The notes: generated by a model from the letters alone, not told the origin. 9,418 nt of DNA from JADFOB01 sp964651325 (GCA_964651325.1 CAZYXP010000156.1:1-9418), one strand, 5' to 3'; positions 1-6,553 are shown, counted from the first letter of the stretch. A program made the numbers and translations.

Positions 1-1538
1 TTCCAAAGCCGCAGCAGGTATTTCAGGTCTCGCTGCAGCTCCCGTTTGGATTGCCCCAGACCCGCCGTGCGAAGAATGAACCCGATGCCTTGAGGAAGTT
101 CCATGTCGCTGAGCATGTCGCGCATGGCGCGGCGCGTGTCTTCATCCTCGATCTTCCGCGAAACACCGTGTCGGCTCATGCCCGGCATCATCACCAGGAA
201 GCGGCCCGGCACCGACAAGTAGGTCGTCAGCGTCGGCCCTTTGGTCCCCACGCCCTCTTTGATGACCTGGACGATCACTTCCTGGCCGCGCTGGAAACAC
301 TCCTGAATCGGAGGTCGGTTGCGCCGGGGAATCTTGCGCCCCACGTCCTCCGGTTCGCCGTTGTACGAAGGGAAGTATTGAGGCTGTACATCGGAGATAT
401 GAAGGAATCCGTTCTTCATGATGCCGAAGTCGATGAACGCGGCCTGAATACTCGGCTCCACGTTCATCACCGTGCCTTTGTAGATGTTGCCGACCCGCGA
501 TTGCGACGCCGAGCGCTCTATGAAGAGCTCCTCCAAACGCCCCTGTCGGATGACGGCGATCCGACATTCGTCACCCGCCGACACGTTGATGAGCATCGTG
601 CTCTGGCCGGTTGCCTTTGGCGCCGATTCATCGTCGCCGACAACGATCTCGGTGGATTCGGCCTCCGCTTCCCTGTTCCGGGTAGAGCGTCTTCCCGACC
701 TTCGAGCGCCCCGCTGGCCACGAGAACGGCGCCCTGTCTTGCCTTCCGTTGGTTTGGACGCGGCGTGAGCGATGGAGGCGTCGGCGTCGGGTTTTCCGGC
801 ATCACGATCCGGCTCGCGGTCCTCCGCTCTTTCCTCTGCAGGCGTCGGGTCCGTATCTTTGTCGGCCCATCGCGTTCTCGCTTTAGGTTGGTCCCGTGTT
901 TCAGATTCTGTCTGTTTAGTCGGCTCGTCGGTTTGCTGTTCCTTTGGCACCGAATCGGACGCGGCTTTGGCTTTGCGCTGTCGGGGACCGCCTCTCTTTC
1001 TGGCGGGTCGCGGACGTTTGGGCTGGGGTTCGGATGAGCCGGACGCTTCGCCGGCCTCGCCCGCTGCTGGTGTCGCGGTCGAGTCCCGAACAGGCGGGGC
1101 AGTGACGGGAATGGCGGCGAGGGGCTTGTCTTCGGATTCCGATGGCCGCTTGGGCGGTGCGGCGTCGCCTGAATCTTCAGTCGCGTCGGGCAAGGTACCC
1201 TTCGCTTCTTGCTCAGCGGGCTTTCTCGCGGCCGGCTTCTTCGTGGTACGCCGCTTGGCTTTGGTCGTCCGTTTCCTGCCGGAACGAGGTGTCTTGGCTT
1301 TGGAAGCCGTGGACTTGGGTTCCTCCTCCGCCTTAGGGGGCGCTGGCGCAACGGCTACTTGCACCACATCGACCTGCTTGGCCTCGGAGACGTCCGGTTG
1401 GGCGGAGCTACTCTCGGTGTGGGTCGTTTGCTTTGCCGCAGGCGCGGCGGAAGTCTTCTTTTTCTTTTTCCTTCTTACTGTCTTGGTTCTCTTCTTCTTC
1501 GGTGGAGGGGTTGCCTCAAGTTGCATTTCTTCAGTCAT
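1..1538 (-). CDS. rng: Ribonuclease E/G family endoribonuclease with long basic N-terminal extension (3' end outside window)
   Basis: Endoribonuclease of the RNase E/G family, which processes rRNA precursors and starts mRNA decay. Only the first 512 codons lie in the window. The family core starts at residue 315 (MLINVSAGDECRIAVI), followed by GRLEELFIER. An S1 RNA-binding domain follows from about residue 349 (VGNIYKGTV...AAFIDFG...GFLHISD). Then comes VIVQVIKEGVGTKGPTLT and the conserved stretch MMPGMSRHGVSRKIEDEDTR. The frame leaves the window at RDLKYLLRLW. The catalytic aspartates and zinc link lie beyond the edge. Residues 1-314 are low complexity, rich in K, R, A, P, E, S and T, with KKKRTKTVRRKKKKK at 14-28. 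That stretch is open in this frame, and ATG 315 has no clear ribosome binding site, so the long form is preferred. The start lies 9 bases after the DUF2344 stop, implying translational coupling, although the SD is weak. E versus G is not decided. Confidence 0.9.
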   Translation of the reverse strand, partial: MTEEMQLEATPPPKKKRTKTVRRKKKKKTSAAPAAKQTTHTESSSAQPDVSEAKQVDVVQVAVAPAPPKAEEEPKSTASKAKTPRSGRKRTTKAKRRTTKKPAARKPAEQEAKGTLPDATEDSGDAAPPKRPSESEDKPLAAIPVTAPPVRDSTATPAAGEAGEASGSSEPQPKRPRPARKRGGPRQRKAKAASDSVPKEQQTDEPTKQTESETRDQPKARTRWADKDTDPTPAEERAEDREPDRDAGKPDADASIAHAASKPTEGKTGRRSRGQRGARRSGRRSTRNREAEAESTEIVVGDDESAPKATGQSTMLINVSAGDECRIAVIRQGRLEELFIERSASQSRVGNIYKGTVMNVEPSIQAAFIDFGIMKNGFLHISDVQPQYFPSYNGEPEDVGRKIPRRNRPPIQECFQRGQEVIVQVIKEGVGTKGPTLTTYLSVPGRFLVMMPGMSRHGVSRKIEDEDTRRAMRDMLSDMELPQGIGFILRTAGLGQSKRELQRDLKYLLRLW

Positions 1539-1547
1539 GTTTTTGCC

Positions 1548-2255
1548 TTACTGCCATCGGACCGACAATCGACGGATGCAATGATTGATGGATTTCGCTT
1601 CGTAGCCCAGCAAACCGGCGATTTCCGCGGGTCTGGCTGTCCCGTGCCCCGTCACGCGCAACGCGAACGCTACGGTTCGCCCGGTCATCGACAGGCCTAC
1701 GAGAAACGGTCTGATATCCACCGTGTGGGGCGCAGTCCACTTGGGTGAAGTGCGCATCACGGGAAGCGACTCGGCATCGAGCAGGGACTGGATCGTCTCG
1801 GGCAAGTTGTTCGGGGGCGCGTCGCCCCCGTCCAACTTTCCAACATCTAGACGGTAATGCACCTCGGCGGGAGCCAGTTTCTCACGGGGCGCCAACATCC
1901 GGGCGACCTTGATTGAGATGCTCGGTGGCATCTCGATGGCAAGATCGTTGCCGGATTGCTCCGGATCGACCGGTCGATCAAACGCGACCACGACGGTTTC
2001 GTCGTCAGAAGCGATGCCCACCGGGCGGGGTAGCGGGATTGTGATTTTCGGCTGGGGGTTAAACCCCTGCGAGAATCGAACAGGGAGACGAGCCCGCGCC
2101 AACGCACGTCGAAACAGACGCAACGTGTCGTGGTGCGAAATAAAACGAAGATCGTCGCCTATGGAAAACCCAAAAGCGCAGCGATGCACAGAGCCGTCTT
2201 CCGTCTGTCCAGGAATCCCGATTGTTCCCCATGAGTCAGTCTGGCCGGCCGCCAT
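1548..2255 (-). CDS. DUF2344 / TIGR03936 radical SAM-linked protein
   Basis: A 235-residue protein of the DUF2344 (TIGR03936) family. Its biochemical role is not established. The family hallmark is visible near the N-terminus: DDLRFISHHDTLRLFRRAL, then ARLPVRFSQGFNPQPKITIPLPRPVGI. This matches the usual pattern of (D/E)LRF(L/I)SHLD followed by GLPV-YSQGFNPHPK. In many bacteria the domain is fused to, or next to, a B12-type radical SAM protein (TIGR03960) and sits just upstream of RNase G. Here the RNase E/G neighbour is kept, with a 9-base gap, but the radical SAM gene is not next to it: the upstream gene is ptsI. The ATG at 2255 has no obvious SD. A GTG at 2189 (residue 23) has GGAAG 8 bases upstream and would begin closer to the conserved core, so the true protein may be 213 residues. 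Family assignment is confident, function unknown. Confidence 0.85.
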   Translation of the reverse strand: MAAGQTDSWGTIGIPGQTEDGSVHRCAFGFSIGDDLRFISHHDTLRLFRRALARARLPVRFSQGFNPQPKITIPLPRPVGIASDDETVVVAFDRPVDPEQSGNDLAIEMPPSISIKVARMLAPREKLAPAEVHYRLDVGKLDGGDAPPNNLPETIQSLLDAESLPVMRTSPKWTAPHTVDIRPFLVGLSMTGRTVAFALRVTGHGTARPAEIAGLLGYEAKSINHCIRRLSVRWQ

Positions 2256-2292
2256 GGGCGACCGGTCGCAAGGTGCTTACCCGTAGTCCCGC

Positions 2293-2309
2293 CGAGCGAG
2301 CGTCGCTCG
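2293..2309 (-). other. Perfect hairpin directly after the ptsI stop codon
   Basis: CGAGCGA (2293-2299) and TCGCTCG (2303-2309) form a 7-bp perfect stem with a 3-base loop, starting one base after the TAG of ptsI (2313-2311). No T-run follows on the minus strand, so a processing, stabilising or partial attenuation element between ptsI and the DUF2344 gene fits better than a terminator. Confidence 0.4.
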
Positions 2310-2310
2310 T

Positions 2311-4053
2311 CTAAATCGGGTCCTCCGGCAAAACCTTTCTTGTTTCGTCGCGCAGGTAATTCGTTACCTGCCTTTCCGTATCAAAACTTAGAGCGCGCCT
2401 GGAGATTCGCTGAGCATGCGACATCTTCGACAGGCGAATGAGCTTCTTAACCTCGGGGATATTGGCGGGCGCCATCGACAATCGACGCAAGCCGATCCCC
2501 AGCAGGAACAGCGTGTAAAGCGGCTGTCCCGCCATTTCACCACACATACTACACTCAACGTCCTCTTGTGTACAGACCCGGACTACATCCCGTAAGGCAC
2601 GCAAAACCGCGGGGTGAGAGCCGCTGAATCTCTGGGATACCCGCTCATTGCCTCGATCCACGGCCAGCAAGTATTGAATCAGGTCATTGGTGCCGATGCT
2701 TATAAAATCGACCTCTCGGCAGAATTCCTTGACCTGCAACGCGGCAGCCGGCGTTTCTAGCATCATGCCTATGGGTAAGTCGCGGGCAAAGCGTGCTCCC
2801 GACTCTTCCAAATCCTCCATGGCGTCGAAAACCGTCATTTTGGCCTGCCGGAACTCCATCAGACTGCAGATCAGCGGGAACATCATCCGGACAGGTCCGA
2901 AAACCGATGCCCGAAGGATCGCCCGAAGTTGAACCTTGAACATGTCAAGATTCTGCAAACTGTACCGAATCGACCGCAATCCGAGCATAGGATTACGTTC
3001 TTGCTCATATTGACGCTGCTGGGTGTACTTGTCCGCACCCAGGTCAAACGTACGAATCGTGACCGTTTCGCCCGCAGCGGCTTCGATCACCTCGCAATAT
3101 GCCTCGAACTGCTCCTCTTCGCTCGGCGCCCCCTCCGGTCGGAGGTACAAGAACTCCGTTCGGTAGAGACCGACGCCCTCGGCGCCTTTCCGCTTTGCAA
3201 TCTCAGATTCATGCGGGAACTCGATGTTGCTCAAGAGGTAGACCCGTTTGTCGTCTCTGCTGACGGCCGGCAATTCCCTGAGTTCATCCAACTCGCTAGA
3301 AAGCCGACCGTAGGCGGCCTCCCGGGAGCGATATTCGGCAAGCGTGGCTTCATCTGGATTGCTGATGACCAGCTGATTCGACCCGTCAACGATCATCAGA
3401 TCACCGCCACTAATCCGAGTCGATACGTCTCCTAGTCCTATAACTCCAGGTCGGCCCCAGGATCTCAGAAGGATGGCCGTGTGAGAGGTACCAGCTCCAG
3501 CGTCCAGCGCCACGCCAATCACTTTGGTTTGGGCAAGTTGGGCCGTTTGAGTTGGAATGAGGTCGTGGGCGATGAGGATCACAGGCTCGGTTAGATGCGT
3601 GATGGTTTCCCTGGATTCTCCCAGAATGTGGCGGATCAACCGACGCTCGATGTCTTGAACGTCGCGAATTCGCTCCACGAGCAGGGGATCGGTCATTTGC
3701 ATGAACCGCCGCTGGTAATTGCGCATGATCGTGCTTGTCGCATAGGCGGCGGCCGCGCGTTGACCTCGAATCAGCGCTTCGATGCTCTCGCGGAGTGCTG
3801 CGTCACTCAGGACACCCATATGCCAGTTGAAGACGTTGGCGGCGTCCGCCCCCAGCCCTTCTTTGAGGACCTCGGTTTGCTGTTGAAGCTCTTCAGTTGC
3901 GTCGAGGAATGCCTGTTCGAGGCGTGCGAGCTCATCGCCGACGGCCTCGGACGGCACCGAGCGGTAGGGAATGCGGAAATCCTCAGCTTCCAGCACCACC
4001 GCTGGGCCGATCGCGACGCCCGGCGCCACTGAAATCCCCCGAAGAATCTCCAT
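2311..4053 (-). CDS. ptsI: Phosphoenolpyruvate-protein phosphotransferase (PTS enzyme I)
   Basis: Cytoplasmic enzyme I: it autophosphorylates from PEP and passes the phosphate to HPr. It has 580 residues, the normal EI length, starting MEILRGISVAPGVAIGPA. The N-terminal helical HPr-binding part spans about 3-140. The phosphohistidine swivel follows with His191 in AGTSHTAILLRSWGRPGVIG. The PEP-binding barrel spans about 250-545, with GVGLYRTEFLY (Arg298), RTFDLGADK, NPMLGLRSIR, MLETPAAA (Glu432), SIGTNDLIQYLLAVDRGNE and the active-site Cys504 in CSMCGEMAGQ. No GAF domain precedes the core, so this is standard EI rather than the EI-Ntr fusion (PtsP). One small deviation is GAGTSH in place of the common GGxTSH. 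ptsH lies 214 bases upstream, with a potentially structured RNA between. A perfect hairpin follows the TAG stop. With no EIIB/C gene in view, the likely job is a regulatory phosphorelay. Confidence 0.96.
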   Translation of the reverse strand: MEILRGISVAPGVAIGPAVVLEAEDFRIPYRSVPSEAVGDELARLEQAFLDATEELQQQTEVLKEGLGADAANVFNWHMGVLSDAALRESIEALIRGQRAAAAYATSTIMRNYQRRFMQMTDPLLVERIRDVQDIERRLIRHILGESRETITHLTEPVILIAHDLIPTQTAQLAQTKVIGVALDAGAGTSHTAILLRSWGRPGVIGLGDVSTRISGGDLMIVDGSNQLVISNPDEATLAEYRSREAAYGRLSSELDELRELPAVSRDDKRVYLLSNIEFPHESEIAKRKGAEGVGLYRTEFLYLRPEGAPSEEEQFEAYCEVIEAAAGETVTIRTFDLGADKYTQQRQYEQERNPMLGLRSIRYSLQNLDMFKVQLRAILRASVFGPVRMMFPLICSLMEFRQAKMTVFDAMEDLEESGARFARDLPIGMMLETPAAALQVKEFCREVDFISIGTNDLIQYLLAVDRGNERVSQRFSGSHPAVLRALRDVVRVCTQEDVECSMCGEMAGQPLYTLFLLGIGLRRLSMAPANIPEVKKLIRLSKMSHAQRISRRALSFDTERQVTNYLRDETRKVLPEDPI

Positions 4054-4137
4054 TCCGCAACATCCGACTAGATTATCTTGATAAGACCAACGGGCCGGCG
4101 AGATGGCGCCGTTCCGAATCCGTGTTCAACCGTCCGC

Positions 4138-4181
4138 GCTACCAAGGCGTTTTACCGCGTCGCTTGGAACTTGGCGGTAGC
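4138..4181 (-). promoter_or_regulatory. Structured leader between ptsH and ptsI
   Basis: In the 214-base gap upstream of ptsI, the minus-strand RNA would contain GTAGC/GCTAC plus CTTG/CAAG pairing (arms 4177-4181 with 4138-4142, and 4170-4173 with 4143-4146; bulge 4174-4176). A competing stem forms between 4142-4149 (CCAAGGCG on the plus strand) and 4161-4167 (CGCTTGG), with one bulged base. Both use the same CTTGG-type arm, so the two folds compete. The element ends about 85 bases upstream of the ptsI ATG. It could be an attenuation or processing site. No known riboswitch class is recognised. Confidence 0.3.
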
Positions 4182-4220
4182 TCATCCGCGCCGGCGCCAT
4201 AAATGAGCCGCGCTATTCCC

Positions 4221-4242
4221 TTGTGGCCTTTCGAAGCCACGA
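4221..4242. other. Small hairpin downstream of ptsH
   Basis: GTGGC (4223-4227) and GCCAC (4236-4240) form a 5-bp perfect stem around an 8-base loop, extendable by a T-G and a T-A pair. It sits about 25 bases after the ptsH stop on the minus strand. No T-run follows, so an intrinsic terminator is unlikely. It may instead mark the 3' end of a processed ptsH transcript. Confidence 0.2.
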
Positions 4243-4267
4243 TTGACCCGCCCAATACGAAGTAAAA

Positions 4268-4561
4268 TCATGCGACCTTGAAACCAGCTTCAACGAGTCG
4301 GGCCAGCGCGTCTGCGGCCTCCTGGGCATCGGCACCTATTGCCTCGATTCCCAAGACGCACCCTTGTCTGCCTTCGAGAAGCATCATCTGCATGGCACTT
4401 TTACCATCGACGCGCTCGCCGTTTCGGGTGATGTTTTGGACAACAATGGTTGACGAGAATTTTGATGCCAAATCTACGAATGACATCACGGGACGGGAAT
4501 GGAGCCCTTCAGCGTTGGGAATCTCGACCTCGCGAAAGGCCTTTTGATCATCCAGTGACAC
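4268..4561 (-). CDS. ptsH: Phosphocarrier protein HPr
   Basis: HPr shuttles phosphate from EI to EIIA proteins. From the GTG start proposed here it is 97 residues, against 85-90 typical. The phospho-accepting His21 is in NAEGLHSRPV. The regulatory serine equivalent to Ser46 is Ser55 in VDGKSAMQMMLLEGRQG. The rest matches the C-terminal helix (IGADAQEAADALARLVEAGF). His-to-Ser spacing is 34, against 31 in E. coli HPr, so there is a 3-residue insertion in the intervening loop (near QNITRNGERVDG). The open frame reaches a TTG at 4612. GTG 4561 is preferred because AGGCGG lies 7 bases upstream and it leaves a natural HPr N-terminus. The conserved serine suggests control by an HPr kinase/phosphorylase, but no hprK is in the window. 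It lies downstream of ptsN (89 bases) and upstream of ptsI. Confidence 0.93.
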   Translation of the reverse strand: MSLDDQKAFREVEIPNAEGLHSRPVMSFVDLASKFSSTIVVQNITRNGERVDGKSAMQMMLLEGRQGCVLGIEAIGADAQEAADALARLVEAGFKVA

Positions 4562-4568
4562 ACAAAAA

Positions 4569-4594
4569 CCGCCTATCAGCAGAAACGCCGGCGG
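4569..4594 (-). promoter_or_regulatory. Possible SD-hiding hairpin ahead of ptsH
   Basis: On the minus strand CCGCC (4594-4590) can pair with GGCGG (4573-4569) across a 16-base loop. GGCGG is the main part of the proposed ptsH ribosome binding site, 7 bases before GTG 4561, and is followed by a short T-run. The pairing could hide the ribosome binding site or act as a weak terminator between ptsN and ptsH. It is only five pairs long. Confidence 0.22.
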
Positions 4595-4650
4595 ATGGGG
4601 GCAAACCTGCAAGCCAGGTACCCGACGCCACCAGACACCCTTTTCCTACG

Positions 4651-5124
4651 CTACCCGTCTTGCAGCTCGTCCGCCTCTTGGATTAGTTCCATGATACTCT
4701 CTCGGGTGTCTGCCTGCCGGAGAAACTTTCGAAAGCTCTCACGTTGCAGGTAGCGAAACACCTTTTCCATTGCGGCGAGATGATCTTCCGGCTTGTCGGC
4801 AGGACTCAACAGAAGAAAAACCGTGTAGACGGGGGCACGATCAAGCGATGCGAAATCGACACCGTGGCCGGATCTACCGACCGTCGCCGTGATCTTCTTG
4901 ATGCATTCATGCTTGACGTGCGGCACGGCCACACCCTTGCCAAACCCGGTACTTCCTTGGTTTTCTCGGTCAATCGCAGATTTTGCGACCGTTTCCATGT
5001 GCTCCGCGTCCAGTGCTCCGTGCTCTACCAGCGCTTGTACAAGCTCGCGGATGACTCCATTTCGGTCGGTGGATTGTAACTCCGGAACCATGGAATTCGT
5101 GTGCATTAGGTCGCCAAGTTTCAT
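4651..5124 (-). CDS. ptsN: PTS EIIA, fructose/Ntr type (PtsN-like)
   Basis: Single-domain EIIA of the fructose/mannitol/nitrogen-regulatory class (PTS_EIIA_2), accepting phosphate from HPr. From ATG 5124 it has 157 residues, the usual PtsN size. The active-site His69 sits in GSTGFGKGVAVPHVK; the family pattern is G-x-G-(I/V)-A-(I/V)-P-H. VYTVFLLLSPADKPEDHLAAM matches the conserved core around the second active-site histidine (PxxHL). The open frame extends to an ATG at 5145. ATG 5124 is preferred because GAGG lies 7 bases upstream and MKLGDLM aligns with the normal start of the family. No EIIB or EIIC domain is attached or adjacent, which favours a regulatory role over sugar transport. Its position right after hpf recalls the rpoN-hpf-ptsN cluster of Proteobacteria, although no rpoN is present here. 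Confidence 0.92.
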   Translation of the reverse strand: MKLGDLMHTNSMVPELQSTDRNGVIRELVQALVEHGALDAEHMETVAKSAIDRENQGSTGFGKGVAVPHVKHECIKKITATVGRSGHGVDFASLDRAPVYTVFLLLSPADKPEDHLAAMEKVFRYLQRESFRKFLRQADTRESIMELIQEADELQDG

Positions 5125-5199
5125 GTCAGTCCTCGTCATGTTCATTTGGAGTCTCGTCTCGTCCCACGCCGGCGGGGCGTCCCGCGGTAGGTAGGCTTC

Positions 5200-5529
5200 C
5201 TACTCAGGTTCCGGTTTGATCTCCGGCCTGCCGTCATGCTTGTGGTTTCGAATGATCTCTTTGTGCTTTTTTAGTTGCCGTTCGAGCTTTTCAACGATCA
5301 AATCAACCAATCCAAACGTATCTGGACCCGATTCGCTGGCAATAAATGTGTGTTTTCGTTCGGCGCGAACAATAATCTCGGCCGTAAACTGCTCCGATTC
5401 GTGCCCGAAAACGACGCTTACTTCCTGGATTCGGTCATAATAGCGGTGTAGCTTCGCCACCTTCTCCTCGGTATAGGCGCGAATGTCCTCTGTCATATCG
5501 ACATGACGCCCTGATACGCTTATTTGCAC
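5200..5529 (-). CDS. hpf: Ribosome hibernation promoting factor, short form (HPF/YfiA)
   Basis: Ribosome-associated S30AE-domain protein that occupies the 30S decoding region in slow growth and stops translation. From GTG 5529 it has 109 residues. QISVSGRHVDMTEDIRAYTE opens the domain, followed by EEKVAKLHRYYDRIQEVSVVF, then EIIVRAERKHTFIASES. The helix DLIVEKLERQLKKHKEIIRNHK closes it, with a short charged tail. It lacks the roughly 60-70-residue C-terminal dimerisation domain of long HPF, so it is a short HPF/YfiA type. The frame is open to an ATG at 5670, but that would overlap the DUF502 gene by about 85 bases and add a non-family extension. GTG 5529 has an excellent SD (GGGAGG, 6 bases upstream). 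Its neighbours are DUF502 (55 bases upstream) and ptsN (75 bases downstream). Confidence 0.93.
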   Translation of the reverse strand: MQISVSGRHVDMTEDIRAYTEEKVAKLHRYYDRIQEVSVVFGHESEQFTAEIIVRAERKHTFIASESGPDTFGLVDLIVEKLERQLKKHKEIIRNHKHDGRPEIKPEPE

Positions 5530-5580
5530 TGAAAACCTCCCTGGACCGTTTGTCCTGTTTTCGCTCTGCTTCGGCGCCCT

Positions 5581-5592
5581 CCGGTTAACCGG
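5581..5592. repeat. 12-bp palindrome containing the DUF502 stop codon
   Basis: CCGGTTAACCGG is a perfect 12-bp palindrome whose central TTAA supplies the TAA stop of the DUF502 gene. It lies 52 bases upstream of the hpf start. No role is known, and it could be coincidental. Confidence 0.3.
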
Positions 5593-6478
5593 GAAGAGCC
5601 TGGTTGTCGGACGAATCGTCGTCGCTCGAATTCGCCGGCCACGCTGTACCGGGTTTGATGACGCCGGCACTCACCGTGAACCTCAAGGCTTCGTCGATGG
5701 TCAGGTCCAGCTCGATGACATCCTTCCGCGGCACCTGAACGACGTATCCGGTAATGGGCGTGGGCGAACTCGGGATAAACACCGTCACCATCTCTTCGCC
5801 TGATGCGCCGCCTACTCCCGAAATCGCTGCGCCCGTACTCAGCCCAAGTGACCATGTGCCCCGTCGGGGATATTCCACCGCAACGACACCGGACGCCGCT
5901 ATGTTCTTGCGCTCCGACAGCAGGAAGTCGGTCACCTGCTTTACATGGGGATAAATCCCCCGGATTAGCGGCATTCGATACAATACGCCCTCGCCGGCCC
6001 GCCACATCCGTCTTCCCAGGAAGCTGGCCAGGAAGAATCCCGTGAAGTATACGAGAATAACAGCGATCAAGAAACCAAGCAGGTGCATCTTGTATTTGAC
6101 AAAGGCGATTTGCCAGAGCGCTGCATTGCGTGCTTCGATGGCGTGGGCCCGGGCGGCTTTCGCTACCTCCGGAGAAAACCCTTGATTGTCGTGTAAGATT
6201 CTATGGGTTATGATCTTATATTCTGTCGTCAGGCGCCGTCCGTCTTTGCGCCATTCGTCGATCGGGGTGCCGTAGGTCAGTGGGTCGTTGTCTTCATTCA
6301 CGAATCCTGGCGCCGGCTCGTCACTCAGCGCCGCGCACAGCAGAACCAAGGCTTTGGTTACATGTACCCCGACATGATCGTTGACTAGCGTGAAAACCCA
6401 AACGAGAATCGCCACGGTCAACAGCGTTGGACCGAGGGCGGCGAGCCCGCGTAGGAAGAATCGGCGAAAATCATCCAT
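5585..6478 (-). CDS. DUF502 family integral membrane protein
   Basis: Inner-membrane protein of the DUF502 family, function unknown, 297 residues from ATG 6478. Two membrane spans are visible: about 12-32 (GLAALGPTLLTVAILVWVF) and about 134-155 (LLGFLIAVILVYFTGFFLA). After the second span come the family motifs: FLGRRMWRAGEGVLYRMPLI, RGIYPHVKQVTDFLL, VAVEYPRRGTWSLGLSTG, MVTVFIPSSPTP and VPRKDVIELDLTIDEALRF. The roughly 100-residue region between the spans is longer than the short loop I expect for the family (about 200-residue proteins) and contains a charged, alanine-rich stretch. The frame is open to a TTG at 6514, but the ATG gives MDDFRRFFLRG, a normal family start. The stop codon lies inside a 12-bp perfect palindrome (5581-5592). 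As first gene of the minus-strand cluster it probably carries the operon promoter. Confidence 0.88.
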   Translation of the reverse strand: MDDFRRFFLRGLAALGPTLLTVAILVWVFTLVNDHVGVHVTKALVLLCAALSDEPAPGFVNEDNDPLTYGTPIDEWRKDGRRLTTEYKIITHRILHDNQGFSPEVAKAARAHAIEARNAALWQIAFVKYKMHLLGFLIAVILVYFTGFFLASFLGRRMWRAGEGVLYRMPLIRGIYPHVKQVTDFLLSERKNIAASGVVAVEYPRRGTWSLGLSTGAAISGVGGASGEEMVTVFIPSSPTPITGYVVQVPRKDVIELDLTIDEALRFTVSAGVIKPGTAWPANSSDDDSSDNQALPG

Positions 6479-6534
6479 GAAGTAGTGTGCAACACCTTGA
6501 AAACACCGAAGCAACCACCTATTTTCACGAGATC

Positions 6535-6553
6535 ATTGCTAAACCTATGCAAT
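6535..6553. repeat. Operator-like inverted repeat between divergent genes
   Basis: ATTGC (6535-6539) and GCAAT (6549-6553) form a 5-bp perfect inverted repeat with a 9-base spacer. It overlaps the candidate -10 of the minus-strand cluster and the plus-strand candidate -10. The arrangement could be a regulator binding site for both directions, but short arms like these arise easily by chance. Confidence 0.2.

Noticed and set aside
51..1584. Long plus-strand open frames opposite the RNase gene (such as 51-1037 and 772-1584)
   Set aside because: They are antisense to a clear RNase E/G S1 region and its GC-rich, Lys/Ala/Pro-coding extension, show no family motifs, and have compositions (Arg/Ser/Gly/Phe-rich) typical of shadow frames.
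2311..4053. EI-Ntr (PtsP) or pyruvate phosphate dikinase instead of enzyme I
   Set aside because: There is no N-terminal GAF domain and no ATP-grasp domain; the 580-residue length and domain order are those of ordinary enzyme I.
4121..4200. Small 24-codon minus-strand open frame in the ptsH-ptsI gap (starting MAPARMSYRQ)
   Set aside because: It lacks a properly spaced ribosome binding site and overlaps the predicted RNA stem; a leader peptide cannot be excluded but is not supported.
5530..5670. Extended N-terminus of hpf from ATG 5670
   Set aside because: It would overlap the DUF502 coding region and add 47 residues without family similarity, while GTG 5529 has a near-perfect ribosome binding site.
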